A DNA stretch of 64,000 nucleotides from Dactylorhiza incarnata (Eukaryota; Streptophyta; Magnoliopsida; Asparagales; Orchidaceae), in NCBI GenBank assembly GCA_033032865.1, contig JAWHQI010000065.1:1178001-1242000 (forward strand). Reading direction: 5' to 3'. The translations under genes were made by a program, and so were the position numbers. Shown piece by piece: positions 14,083 through 24,946 of the stretch. Position 1 is the stretch's first letter; every line of letters starts with the position of its first letter. Under the pieces are notes generated by a model. That model was given only the letters and a program-made list of their open reading frames with translations. It was not told the origin of the DNA and ran no database searches.

Positions 14083-15096
14083 TTACTTATTATGATTATT
14101 CTTCTTGACCGGCATCTCAGATTCTTTTTCTTGAGCAGGCTGATCTCGTGTGTGGAAGTAATTTGAATCACCCCCATTATTGAAGTCAAGCACGTTCACA
14201 TAGACGACAACATGGTTGAACTTTGATACATTATGTAGTCTGTCGGATACCTCTTGGGAATCAGATTCGATCTTGGCATTCAAAGATCGTCACTAATATT
14301 TAAACTGCATCTGAATAAGGTATATAATCCATTTATAGGTTTAGGGATGCCTTCTTTATATGAGAGATGGATGTACTTGGTGTTGTGGGAGAGCTAGCCG
14401 AGCTTTTACAAGAGACAAAGTGATGCAACTTCGGAAATGACAATCACTGAAGTGCAATGACCCAGACACGAACAAGGCATGGATGCACAAGCTACCAATC
14501 ACTAAGGAGGAAGGAACAAAAAAATACAAACTTAAGGATTGATTTCAAAATGATTCCTTGATTTCTTATTACTTGATCAAATCTATAATATAATAAGAAT
14601 CTTCGTCCACAAGGTTCATATTAATTAGAATGAATAATGAAAAATAAAAGATAGGCCACATTTCTAAAAGGATCAACATGATAAAGAGTATCACTTGCCC
14701 AGTTGCTTCCTGTTCAGAATCGTTCTGAGTAGCAAGTAGCTCATCAGAATCACTAATCAAAATAACTCAACAGATGGAGATCTTGATAGCAAGATATAGA
14801 AAGATTTACTCGGCAGGTCCACTTAACGTGATTGCGGTGTTGCTAAGGAAGTCACCCGAGTCAAAACCACTTAATGAGAATTGGACCTTGAGTTCCCTCT
14901 AGCGATTACAGTATAAAATCTCTGCTGGACGTGACCACAGGCGACTTGTATGTTGATTGTAGAAGAAACCAAGGGATTACTTGGTTTAATACAAATGGGA
15001 AGCCAACTTGAACCTATGATTTTTTTATTACATGGATATATACTATTATTACAACTTACCGGGGGATTTAATTGATTCAGTGTCGTCTCTCAGCAT
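14083..15096 (-). other. cluster of weak exon candidates, minus strand
   Basis: Three pieces look more like coding than their surroundings. First, 15060-15096 starts with ATG, encodes MLRDDTESIKSP and ends CCCCCG|GTAAGT, a strong donor. Second, about 14694-14749 is an acidic stretch (SDSDELLATQNDSEQEAT) after a TTTTGATTAG acceptor. Third, 14083-14283 is open for 66 residues with a polar, acidic composition and a Lys/Asn-rich end. I could not link them in one frame with certainty and recognise no domain. A hAT element sits about 100 bp upstream. Treat as a lead only. Confidence 0.2.
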
Positions 15097-15203
15097 GGAT
15101 CCAAGAGAACTCTATGGAGCAGTGCCAATCTCCCTCTTCTCTGAGTGTCAGGTCTTAAATATATTTTTGAAGAAATATCATGTGATTCACTCTAACTCAC
15201 AAG

Positions 15204-16616
15204 TAGAATTGTCACATAGAACCAGGATATGTAAATTGAATTGAAACCAAAATGAAACCGCCTAAAACAAGACCAAACCGCCAGTGAATTATTTTGGTCC
15301 GGTTTTAATTTTGGAACCGTAAATAAAAATGATTCGGGTATGGCTGCTTTATATTATTACCCTGACCAGAACCAAACCGCATCCAACAAGCTTCAAATGT
15401 TTCCAAAAAATTTATACTCGATCTGAACCAGACAGTATCAGAACCGTTGAATCACAACCCATTTTAATTTAATATATGTACTATACTATTTATAAACAAA
15501 ATTAAAAGAAAGACGGTTTATATACAATATCAATTTAATTTAGGCCTCACTTGGGGGAGCTTTTTTGCTCCGTAAAATGAAATTATTCAATTTGTAGTGT
15601 TTGATAACACAATGAAGAGAAAACTTCTCATATCATCTCCATATCAAACTTATTCTGCTTTTCACTCTCCAGTTGAAAGACCTCAATCTCAGACTGTCAC
15701 ATGTTTTTCCTCCCAGCCAACATCTAATTAAGATTCCAGCGATCTTCCCCAACAACGAGGACCATGTTCCTCTTCATTCTGTTTCCCAAAGGAACCTTGT
15801 GGTAATCTTCCAAGCCCACGATTTCTCATTCTGATTAATTGCACATATATGTAACAACAGACCGTCCTCTCATTTTTAGGCATCGTGAAATCCTCGTCGC
15901 TGACACATTTTCCCCAGCAAAATCGAGCCTCTTCTGTTTTCTAGTCTCTAGTTGAAAGACCTCAATCTCAAACTGTTGCAGGTCATCTTCCTCTAGCCGA
16001 TGTCTCATCCCTGTTATACAATCTACCCCAACTATGGTGACCATGTTCCTCTTTGTTCTACTTCTCAGAGGAACCTTGGGGTAATCTTCCCCGCCCATGA
16101 CTTTCCTTTCAGATTAATTTTCATAGATCTGTAAGTATAACCTCCTCTCATGCAATCCGGTTTGATGCATTATGTTATGATTATCTACCTGATAAACATA
16201 GACTGATTTTTCCTTCTTATATTACTTGAACAACGTTAAACATGTTCGCTTTTTTCTTTAACATTCATGATCTTATTTATTAATATGAAATATTCAAAAT
16301 GATTAATATATTGTAGATTACACGGGTTGGTATACGATTTAACCATATGCCTCTAGTATGATGATTCATTATGAATACGAACCGAAAGCACAAACAATCG
16401 AACCGAAACCGCATAAAACTGAACCGAAACCGGTAGTGAATAACTTAGTTCTGATTTTTATTGAATTGAAAGTGAAAGCGTAGACACGATAATTCCCAAA
16501 ATTAGGATGGAACCGGAACCGGTCAAACAAAATAAAATTGTGGTTCTAATTTGAAGAACTGTAGCATTGACGGTTTGGTTATTGATTTTAATGGAATCGG
16601 AAGCGTGACAGCTCTA
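15204..16616. mobile_element. non-autonomous hAT transposon 1 (1413 bp)
   Basis: An exact 8-bp target duplication CTCACAAG flanks it (15196-15203 and 16617-16624), the hAT signature. The termini are TAGAATTGTCACATAG and, inward from the right, TAGAGCTGTCACGCTTCC. Subterminal zones at both ends are rich in GAACCGAAACCG and close variants. There is no transposase. The middle carries two diverged copies of a sequence with coding character (see 15640-16140). Confidence 0.85.
15640..16140 (-). repeat. diverged tandem duplication inside hAT-1, possible captured gene fragment
   Basis: Two copies of about 240-290 bp (about 15660-15850 and 15945-16130) share blocks such as AGTTGAAAGACCTCAATCTC and GACCATGTTCCTCTT. 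In the right copy one minus-strand frame is open for 87 residues (15835-16098) with ordinary, mixed composition. This resembles host coding sequence carried by a transposon. The source gene is not recognised. Confidence 0.45.
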
Positions 16617-16762
16617 CTCACAAGCTTAAATTTTTGTATGAGTTTGATATTTGTTATATTTTGGACAAAACAACACATAAATGGTATGGTTTGTTGCCAA
16701 CTCGTCATGTAACTGTGTCCTTGACTCCTCGGAGGATTTTTATTGGAGTAGGACATGGAAAA

Positions 16763-17979
16763 TGATGTAGGGTAGAGTGTGAAGTGAACTCCTAGAATGC
16801 ACGCTAATGGTGAGTGGGGTTAACTCTCGATTACCTAATGGCTAAATGTATGCAATATTTGTAATCAGGCGCCACAATTAATAAAAACAATTGAATAACA
16901 TAAGTGACATAACATAAATCCATAAACAAAACAAAGTAATTTTCATAGGGTTTAAGGCGATGGCTTTCCTCCGCACGGAGGGCCAAAGCAAGCGCACGGC
17001 GATTCAACCCTTCCTGCAGTTAGAGATTTCACGGAGCAAATAACTAAATAAACTTTAGTCCCAAGCAAGCATGAAATAACCACACCACAACAATGTTTCA
17101 ACACCAATAACCAACAGAACACAAAATACTAAGGCTGATGTACAAGGTCAAAATCTGAAGTTTGGAAGAGTATTAGGGTCTTCCGGGTATTGGTGGACTG
17201 GATCGGGTAAGAAGAAGGTCGGTTGGGAAGGGGATGGGCTGGATCGGGGCGGAAGGTGGCTGGATCCGGGCAGAAATGTCCAATTCTGGACAGATCTGAT
17301 GGTGGAAGGAGATCTGGGAAGGGGGCTCCACGTGGTGGGGGTTGTTGGCAGCAAATGGGGGGAGAAAGGGGGGTGGCGGCCTGGTGATGTGGGTGGACAG
17401 AGGGGAGGGAGGCGGACAGCAGGAAGCTATGAAAGGGTGGGGCGGCAGGCGGACAGCAGGAAGCTGTGAAGGGGTGGGGCGGCAGGCAGCAGCAGTTGGA
17501 GGAGGGAGGAGGGGTGGCGGCGTATAGGAGAACGGTGGGAGAGGGGCGGCTGGCAGCAACAGTGGAAAGGGGAGGGGCGGCTATGGAATGGGGGCAAAGG
17601 AGAACACAAAGATACAAACAAACTTACCCAAAGAGTCGTCACCAAGGGGTTCCACGGAGTCGGCACCGCGGAGGAGATCACCGGAAATAAGGAAGAACTT
17701 CTCCAAATTTCAGCATTGGTCAAAACGGCAGCCCTAATGTCCTATTTATAATAAAACAAAATTAGGGCACCCGAAATCGACGGCTATGATTGGTCAATGG
17801 TTTCGGAGCCATAAATACATGAAATAATGTCTGAAAATAATAAAGCAATATGTGAAAAAACATCGAAACGTGGATCCGGACACGCCCGCGGAGTCAGATC
17901 ATCAATCCGGACACGTCATATATGGTAAGTCATCAATCGTCCCCGAACGGGCCCAAAACTCGTCCTCCGATCCGCATCA
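16763..17979 (-). mobile_element. F4 3' LTR (1217 bp)
   Basis: Ends TGATG...CATCA. Aligns closely to 22425-23261 over its first 860 bp. On the minus strand it is preceded by a CAAGCTGGGAGAA purine tract. The part at 17335-17590 is very G-rich on the plus strand with many G3+ runs; the long Pro-rich open frames there are artefacts of that composition. Contains a duplicated GGGGCGGCAGGC block near 17437 and 17475. Confidence 0.75.
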
Positions 17980-18316
17980 TTCTCCCAGCTTGAAAGAATT
18001 CATCTCCCGATGAATAGGGATTAGAATTCTCTCGATGCAAGCCAGGTAAGACTCGATGAGGTCCACCAGAGATCGTTCAAGTGTCGTCGCTGGGAAAGTA
18101 TCATCGCCAATCAACTCCTCCAGACTGAAAGTCTCTCATCTCCGATGAATGGAGACTGTCGTGCTGAAGTCGAAGTCCATATGTGAATCGATCAAGCTTT
18201 GTTGGTAGCATCCAAGTGTCGTCAGTGAAGAGTCGTCCGCGCTAGCAAACCAGGTAGCGGCACACAAGGTCGTCTGTAGAGGGGACGGACTCATGCGTAA
18301 TGATCTCAGAGATATG

Positions 18317-19003
18317 CTAATCGCTCATCGCACTAGTAGGAGGATCCGGTAGAATCAGTGGTGCCAAAGATGAAATCGGTGGAGACCGAATCTCGAGTAA
18401 GTGGGGGTCGGATGTGGGCTGAGCAAGGGGCAGTGAATGGGGTGGCAAAGGCTCGGGAGTGGACTGAGTGGTGGGTGGAAAAAGTGGTGGTGATGGCTCT
18501 GGAGGGCCACCAAGATATGGGTCTGAATATTCGTGCGGTGCAAAGTATGGCGCCAAGCTTTCGACACTGACCACGGAATGGGAACTCATGCTCACGGGGA
18601 TGTCCAGCTCATAAGCATTTGTCCCGATGCGTCGCAGGACTATGTAGGGACTGATCCACCTAGCGCTTAGTTTCTTAGCAGGCCTCTGAGGGAGCCTCCC
18701 AGTGCGGACTCTTACCATCACCAGTTCACCTACTATAAAAATCCTTTCTCGCCTATGTTTATTTGCATGTTCCTTATAGTATTCATTGCTTGAATTAATT
18801 TTGCTCCTGACTGATTCATGCAACTCATGCAAATGACAAACAAATGACTCAACAGACTCATGCAGATAATGCAAATGATGCAAATAAAACATGACAGACA
18901 CAACACGCTCCCTATGGGGTAGTCTGACAATGGCTTGGAAATCAACAAAATGAGGTGGCCTATCATGAGGCTCTCTCGGTGGAGTGTAGAAAAACTCATC
19001 CAC
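18317..19003 (-). pseudogene. Ty3-gypsy integrase C-terminal fragment
   Basis: The minus-strand open frame of 228 residues carries a chromovirus-type integrase tail. About residues 50-150 read from a SVRSKINSSNEYYKEHA helix through HRRERIFIVGELVMVRVRTGRL to ARWISPYIVLRRIGTNAYEL, the GPF/Y-like beta segment that binds DNA. The catalytic DDE core is absent upstream and the N-terminal 45 residues are scrambled, with a repeated HLHxLHES segment. The Pro-rich end has no known function. It lies just upstream of the F4 3' LTR, as expected for the end of pol. Non-functional. Confidence 0.7.
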
Positions 19004-19765
19004 TGTGTGACGAGTGTCCAGGTGACCGTTGAGACCTCAACACTCAAATACGAGCTCGTAAAGAGCCAAATGTCTCACAGGGAATGTGACACATCAGGGG
19101 GCACACCAGGAGGTATGTATGAAAAGTCATCGCGAATGCGACGACCACCTGAGTGAACATCATGTACACCGACTAGAAGACGTGACTCTAGAGTGTGGTG
19201 AGTGCGATGTGTCACAAGATAAAACCCCACAATATTAGGAGTATGCTCACGTTCACTTGAGGGAAGCCCTGAATATTTGATGCTACACTCAAATATCCAT
19301 CCTCTGGGGCAAGGTCAGGGACGATAATGGAAGGGGCGTCAATAAATCGATACTCATGCGTGAGTGGCTCACTTGAATCCCATCCTCACCAGGATGTGGC
19401 GGTTCATCAGGACGCCCAACCGGGGGCTCGTCATAGAACTCGTCACTAGGGTCAAGTTCCTTTAGATGAGTATCATCGTAAGGGGTAGTGTCCTCATAAA
19501 GGTGTGAGATAGCCACTACGAGATCAACACCAGACTCTGGGCTCTCGGTCGTGATGTGACTCGGAGCAATGACAAGGGAAGAGGGACATAGACCTATTCT
19601 CAAGAATGAGTCTGTAGGTGTGGTGTCAAGAAATGAGTCAATGGTAGGGGTGCTAACAAACTCAGTGCATGACAGAAGAGGAGGTGTAGGTGAGGGGCAC
19701 AACACTATAGAATCAATAGGTCGCTGATGTAAACCAAACCTAGGGTTTCTGAAAAACAAAACAGT

Positions 19766-20689
19766 TGTATGCGATTAATTTTATCTTGCTGAATCAACTT
19801 TCGCGCGCGAGCTCACACTTCAGATGCTTAAACTTCAAAAAACGTTAATTATTATTTGAGAAAAAAAAACTCTTGGAGTGCAATACGAATAAAAATCTGT
19901 TGCGAGTTCGTTCCGTTCACAAGCAAATCACAGACAATAATTTATGGATAAACGGCAAATTAAACAACAAGAACGCCTGAGGCAAGCTTAATTAATTATT
20001 TGAGTTGCATAAAGTTTACGCTAATAAGTGAAACAAAAGAGTGGCGGAATTACGACCCGGCATACACAGTAACTACAGCGAGGTTTGGCAACTTTAAATC
20101 AGTTGCCCCGCTAGAGTGAATAAGTAGGAGGCTCTCTTGACGCCGGAGTAGATCGATGAGGTCGACGACGCACCTGACGGGAGGACTCTTCTCGCCATAC
20201 TGGGCACAGTCTCGCGCGACCATAGTGTCGTCCTGGCGACGTCGTGGACGTCGAAGGAAGTCGCCGCGTGGAGGAGCGTCGAAACTGTTGAAGCTTGCGA
20301 TCGGCAGGGACGATGGCGTCCGCTTACGCAGAGGTGTAGCGCGGTTGCCGGGATAACAGAGGAAAGACAAAAATGTCATTCTCTGTGAATACCCAACCTC
20401 ATTTTTAGGTCACGATGGGGGCTTTTAATAGAGAAATCCAATTTTGGCTTTTAGATTGTTTCCAAAAATATTTTTTATGCTTATTCCCTAAATTTCCTTC
20501 TCTATTGGAGCTTTTTAATGAATTCCAATTGTGACTTATCTCCAAAGGTTAACTTCCTTAATCGGGGAATATTTGATTCTCTTAACTTTGATTTTATTCT
20601 CTTTTTAACTTTATACCTTTATAATTAATTTAACTTGCCTCTTTCGTCCTAGTTTATTCAAATTGTCGAACCATTTATTTAGGGTCTCA
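19766..20689 (-). mobile_element. possible solo LTR nested in F4
   Basis: Bounded by TGTATGCG and GGGTCTCA, giving TG...CA ends. On the minus strand it opens TGAGACCCTAAATAAAT, a start seen in plant gypsy LTRs. No matching target duplication was found, so the call is weak. Short ORFs within (20050-20379) match nothing known. Confidence 0.3.
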
Positions 20690-21806
20690 CCGGGCGGTCA
20701 AACCGATGAGCCGGAAATTCAAAATACCACTAGTGCATAGGAAAAATGACAGGAAATACAAATAGCAAATAATAATAAAATATAACTGACACTTGAAGAC
20801 ACCACGCGCCCTCGGATGCGGCGATGGTTGCATTAGTCGCTCAGACTCACTCTCACTAGGGGTCACCAGAGAAGAATCAGGAACAAAAGACAGACCACTC
20901 ACCGGATTAAGCACCTCACTGGGGTGAGAGAAATCCATGTCAGGTATTATTTATGTCCTGTCTGACAGGACAATGGTAGGCATCGAGGTGACCTCGGTAT
21001 GAGAGAGACACGTACTGCGGATGTCAAGGTGTGAATCCACTCGACCAGCTCTTGCGGATCTCAAGGACTGTTCATGATGAAGGGCGAGCTGATATGTCTG
21101 CTCAAGGGACTTCGAGCTGTGGTAAGCCAACTCAGTACGCATGTCAGATCGAAGTCCAGACTGAAATCGGGAAGTGGTCATAGCTGGCTCTTCTCGGATA
21201 TCGCTCCTCACAACTAACTCATCAAAACGATCCATGTACTCAGCGACAGACATAGATCCTTGCTGAAGGGAAAATAGTTGCTCGAGCAAGCGACTCCGAT
21301 ATGACGGAGGCAAATAACTCTGACACAAAATATGATTCATCTCCACCCAACTAGTGATGCGATGAAGACGATCTCGCTCGCAGGTCCTCTCAATGCTAGA
21401 CCAATATGCTCTCGCCTGATCTAGAAGCCTAAGTTTCGCAAACTTGATGCGTCGCTCACCGAATAACTCAAGTTGGTCGAAATAATACTCCATATCCACG
21501 AGCCAATAACTGAAAAACTCGGGACTCAATGAGCCGTCAAAAGAAGGGGCATCAGTACGAAACTGCCACGCGAGTCTCAAAACGTCGATCCTCATAATAA
21601 TCATCCCTAAGATAATCGAGTCATGTTGAATGATCAACACGATCCACTCGAGCGCAGGAATACGGACGTCGGTAATCACCATAGTGATCATCTCTCGCAT
21701 AGTGGGATCGCGTCGATGGGTCAACACGATCTCTGGAAGTGGTGTGTTGCGATCGGGAATAATCAACGTAGTAACATGAAGGTCTCTTAGAAGTAGCCCT
21801 GTCCAA
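20690..21806 (-). pseudogene. F4 gag (Retrotrans_gag type), frameshifted
   Basis: The minus-strand frame 20951-21766 contains a Ty3-gypsy gag core. DAPSFDGSLSPEFFSYWLVD and MEYYFDQLELFGERRIKFAK are followed by an ARAYWSSIER segment and a SMSVAEYMDRFDELVVRSDI segment, the order of the Retrotrans_gag family. The N-terminal part (Arg/Asp/Tyr-rich, 21621-21806) lies in another frame, so at least one frameshift separates them. After a stop near 20951 the gag-like text resumes to about 20690. The MITE at 21794-22266 interrupts the start. Confidence 0.7.
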
Positions 21807-22266
21807 AAAGCCCGCCCGGGCTGGGCCGGTACCGGGCCTGACGGGCCCGGGTTTTTGTCACCCAGGCCCGGGCCTTACTTTAGCCGGGCTCGGGCACCAG
21901 CCCCAGCAGGGGGCCTGCCAAGGCCCCCCAGGCCGGGCCGGGCCCAGACTGGGCCCGGTTAATAAATCCCGCCTATTTAGGCGGGATTTTGTTAAAATCC
22001 CGCCTATTTAGGCGGTGTTAAAATCCCGCCTAAATAGGCGGGATTTAATTAAAATTCCGCCCGTTTAGGCAGGATTATCCCGCCTGGTGCTTGGCCTCGG
22101 TGCCAGGCCCAGGTAAGGCCCGGTGCCCGGGCTTAGGCGGGCCTGGACCGGGCCGGGCTTTGGGTATATATGGGGGCCCTGTTGGGCCCTCATAGCCCGG
22201 CCTGGGCCCGGGCCTAGCCGGGCTTTCTCCAGGCCGGGCCCGGGCCCGTTTTTTTGAACACGTCTA
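21794..22266. mobile_element. GC-rich hAT MITE, 473 bp
   Basis: An exact 8-bp target duplication CTTAGAAG is present on both sides (21786-21793 and 22267-22274). The ends are TAGCCCTGTCCAAAAAGCCC and, inward from the right, TAGACGTGTTCAAAAAAAC. The arms consist of GGGCCCGGG/GGCCGGGC words, and the centre (about 21966-22085) has four palindromes of the type CCCGCCTATTTAGGCGGG separated by AAAATT-like spacers. It has no coding capacity. It interrupts the F4 gag start, so it is younger than F4. Confidence 0.85.
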
Positions 22267-22410
22267 CTTAGAAGGGTCTCTATGATCTTGTGTGAATAGA
22301 CTCGAGATCCCCAAATTGAGGAGAGGAATGACGATGATAACTTGTCATAAATAAATCTAAGGACTCTATATGGCCTACCATTACGTTTATAAATGTGTCC
22401 CAAACCTTGG

Positions 22411-22422
22411 GCTCTGATACCA
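22411..22422 (-). other. F4 primer-binding site (initiator-Met tRNA)
   Basis: The complement reads TGGTATCAGAGC and lies two bases from the 5' LTR edge at 22425. A perfect match to the site complementary to the initiator-Met tRNA 3' end. Confidence 0.85.
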
Positions 22423-22424
22423 AC

Positions 22425-23261
22425 TGATGCATGGTAGAGTGTGAAGTGAACTCCTAGAATGCACGCTAGTGGTGAGTGGGGTTAACTCTCGATTACCTAA
22501 TGACTAAATGTATGCAATATTTGTAATCAGGCGCCACAATTAATAAAAATAATTGAATAACATAAGTGACATAACATACATCCATAAACAAAACAAAGTA
22601 ATTTCCTTAGGGCTTAAGGCGATGACTTTCCTCCGCACGGAGGGCCAAAGCAAGCGCACGGCGATTCAACCCTTCCTGCAGTTAGAGATTTCACGGAGCA
22701 AATAACTAAATAAACTTTAGCCCCAAGCAAGCATGTAATAACCACACCACAACAATGTTTCAACACCAATAACCAACACAACACAAAATACTAAGGCTGA
22801 TGTAAAAGGGCAAAATCTGAAGTTTGGAGGAGAATTAGGGTCTTCCGGGTATTGGTGGACGGGATTGGGTAAGAAGAAGGTCGGTTGGGAAGGGGATGGG
22901 CTGGATCGGGGCGGAAGATTGCTGGATCCGGGAAGAAATGTCCAGTTCTGGACAAATCTGATGGGGGAAGGAGATGTGGGAAGGTGGCTCCACGTGGTGG
23001 GGGTTGTTGGCAGCTAATGGGTGGGGGAGAAAGGGGGGTGGCGGCCTGGTGATGTGGGCGGACAGAGGGGAGGGAGGCGGACAGCAGGAAGCAATGAAGG
23101 GGTGGGGCGGCAGGCAGCAGCAGTGGGAGGATGAGGGAGGAGGGGTGGCGGCGTATAGGAGAACAGTGGGAGAGGGGCGGCTGGCAGCAACAGTGGAAAG
23201 GGGAGGGGCGGCTAGGGAATGGGGGCAAAGAAGAACACAAAGATACAAACAAACTTACCCA
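22425..23261 (-). mobile_element. F4 5' LTR, truncated
   Basis: Matches the left LTR from TGATG onward until CTTACCCAAGGAG, after which similarity stops. About 350 bp of the LTR (its outer U3 part on the minus strand) is missing. The text after the break, GAATTAGGGTCTT, also occurs inside the LTR at 22829, suggesting a microhomology-mediated deletion or template switch. Confidence 0.7.
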
Positions 23262-23932
23262 AGGAGAATTAGGGTCTTACCGGCACACTATGAAAATTTA
23301 CAAATGGACAATAGACATGAATCCGGATTTATTATTCTTAAACAAAAAAAGAGGCAAACCATGTTCCAACAAACTCCCCCTTTAATAATAACAAATCTAG
23401 ATGATTGGGAAATAAACCATGCACGAGTAATAGTTATCACAGTGGCAAATGCTTGAAACACGAGGATGCATTAATGGCTAATATAATGAGTTGAATGCAC
23501 CTCCTAAATAATTACTCCACATAAAACCCAAAATATCCCCCTAAGTATGTGATATTTCACAATCAAACATTTCTTTCCCCCTTTGTTATTAGTAAAAGTG
23601 GATCATCACATAAATAGAGGAAACATAATCGAAAGAAAATCAACAGTAGCATGATAAGTATGAAAAAAGTCATGAGAAGTAGAGAAGTACAAAAAATAAG
23701 AGCGATCAAAAAAGTAATCATAAATAATGGAGTAAAAAACAAAATCATAAGATAAATCATTGTAAGTTAATCATGAAAAGCAGAGAGTGGTGTAAGAAAA
23801 TTAAGCGCAATGAAGAAAGTACGTATGAATCATGGAGCAAAAACAAAAACAAAAGCATAACATAAATCGTCGATGAGCACTAAGATAAACAAGACATAAA
23901 ACAAACGGCATGAACCGAAATTGACTTACATG
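23262..23932 (-). mobile_element. stub of a copia-type 3' LTR and purine tract
   Basis: Minus-strand reading gives TTAAAGGGGGAGTTTG then TTGGAACATGG, which looks like a polypurine tract followed by the start of a 3' LTR. The LTR part (23262-23370) is only about 110 bp and ends at the truncated F4 LTR. 23371-23932 is AT-rich with no gene. Confidence 0.35.
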
Positions 23933-24938
23933 CATTCTTTTCACGGCGTCAAGGCGTACCAAGGCGAGCCCTGGTCGCCTTGACGCTTAGGTGACAAGGC
24001 GGACGCCTAGGCGATAATAAGGCGAGCAAATGCAAGGCGACAATTAATTTTTTTTAAGAAAACAAATGAAGAATATAGACAGCGGTTATTATATTAACCG
24101 ATGTCTATAGTGACTGTCAGGGGACTATAGACAGCGGTTATTAAAATAACCGCTGTCTATAGTGACTGCCAGTGGACTATAGACAACGGTTATTATAATA
24201 ACCGCTGTTTATAGTCCTATAGACAGCGGCTATTTGAATGAGGATCCTTTATCAATCCCATCATTTTAGTGAAGCCTCTTGTTGACTTTGATGAGGATCA
24301 TTTATCAGTCATTTTCCTGTAATAAGAAAACCCTAAAAAACCTAAACCATCCAAAAAACCTAAACAAAATTCATATAAAACCGCAATGATATTGAGGTAC
24401 TACCAGTCTACCACACATTAAGTCAATCACACATAAATAAAGAAATATAGAAGCAGTAGGAACTAGGAAGTAGGAAAATATGAAATGATCATTCAACTTA
24501 GAAATTATACCATTCAACTTAGAAATTATATCATTCAACTTAGAAATTATAAGAGCAAGAAAAAAAATGTAAAAACGAACCAGAGGAAAATGTCGGCTTG
24601 TCGAGGAGAAATCGCCTTTAGGGTTTTCGCACAGAACAGCAACGATCCAGCGACGGTAAAAAGTAAAATGTCGAGGTAAATTCGATTGTTTATATCCCTA
24701 TTAGACAGCGGTTTATATATAAACCGCTGTCTATTATACACGGAATGTTACAATAGACAGCGGTTTATATATAAATCGCTGTCTATTAGAGTATAAACAA
24801 CGGTTTATATATAAACCGTTGTCTATACCCCTAATTTTTTTAAAAAAAAATAAGGCGGTCTTCGCCTTGTTTTCAATCGGCCGACTGGACGCCTAGGCGT
24901 CGCCTAGGCAACGCCTAGGCGACGCCATGATAAGAATG
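23933..24938. mobile_element. non-autonomous hAT transposon 2 (1006 bp)
   Basis: An exact 8-bp target duplication CTTACATG occurs at 23925-23932 and 24939-24946. Terminal repeats are CATTCTTTTCACGGCGTC and, inward from the right, CATTCTTATCATGGCGTC. The outer arms are built of AAGGCG/CGCCTAGGCG words. Inside lie six hairpins with stems of TAGACAGCGGTT and AACCGCTGTCTA (24073-24216 on the left, 24700-24828 on the right), and a 21-bp triplet repeat CATTCAACTTAGAAATTAT at 24490-24553. No transposase. Confidence 0.85.
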
Positions 24939-24946
24939 CTTACATG

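Larger units (their letters stand above)
16763..23261 (-). mobile_element. F4: internally deleted chromovirus-like Ty3-gypsy element
   Basis: Direct LTRs at 16763-17979 and 22425-23261 enclose about 4.4 kb. On the minus strand the order is 5' LTR, initiator-Met primer-binding site (22411-22422), gag, a large gap, integrase C-terminus, purine tract, 3' LTR. Protease, reverse transcriptase, RNase H and the integrase core are missing, so it cannot be autonomous. A GC-rich hAT MITE sits at the gag start and a probable solo LTR sits in the gap. The 5' LTR is cut short at its outer end. The integrase tail style and primer type fit chromoviruses; no chromodomain is readable. Confidence 0.75.

Noticed and set aside
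17129..17690. Long Pro/Ser-rich open frames on the minus strand and Gly-rich frames on the plus strand
   Set aside because: They lie within the G-rich part of the F4 LTR, overlap in several frames, and recur in the other LTR (22791-23456). Composition explains them.
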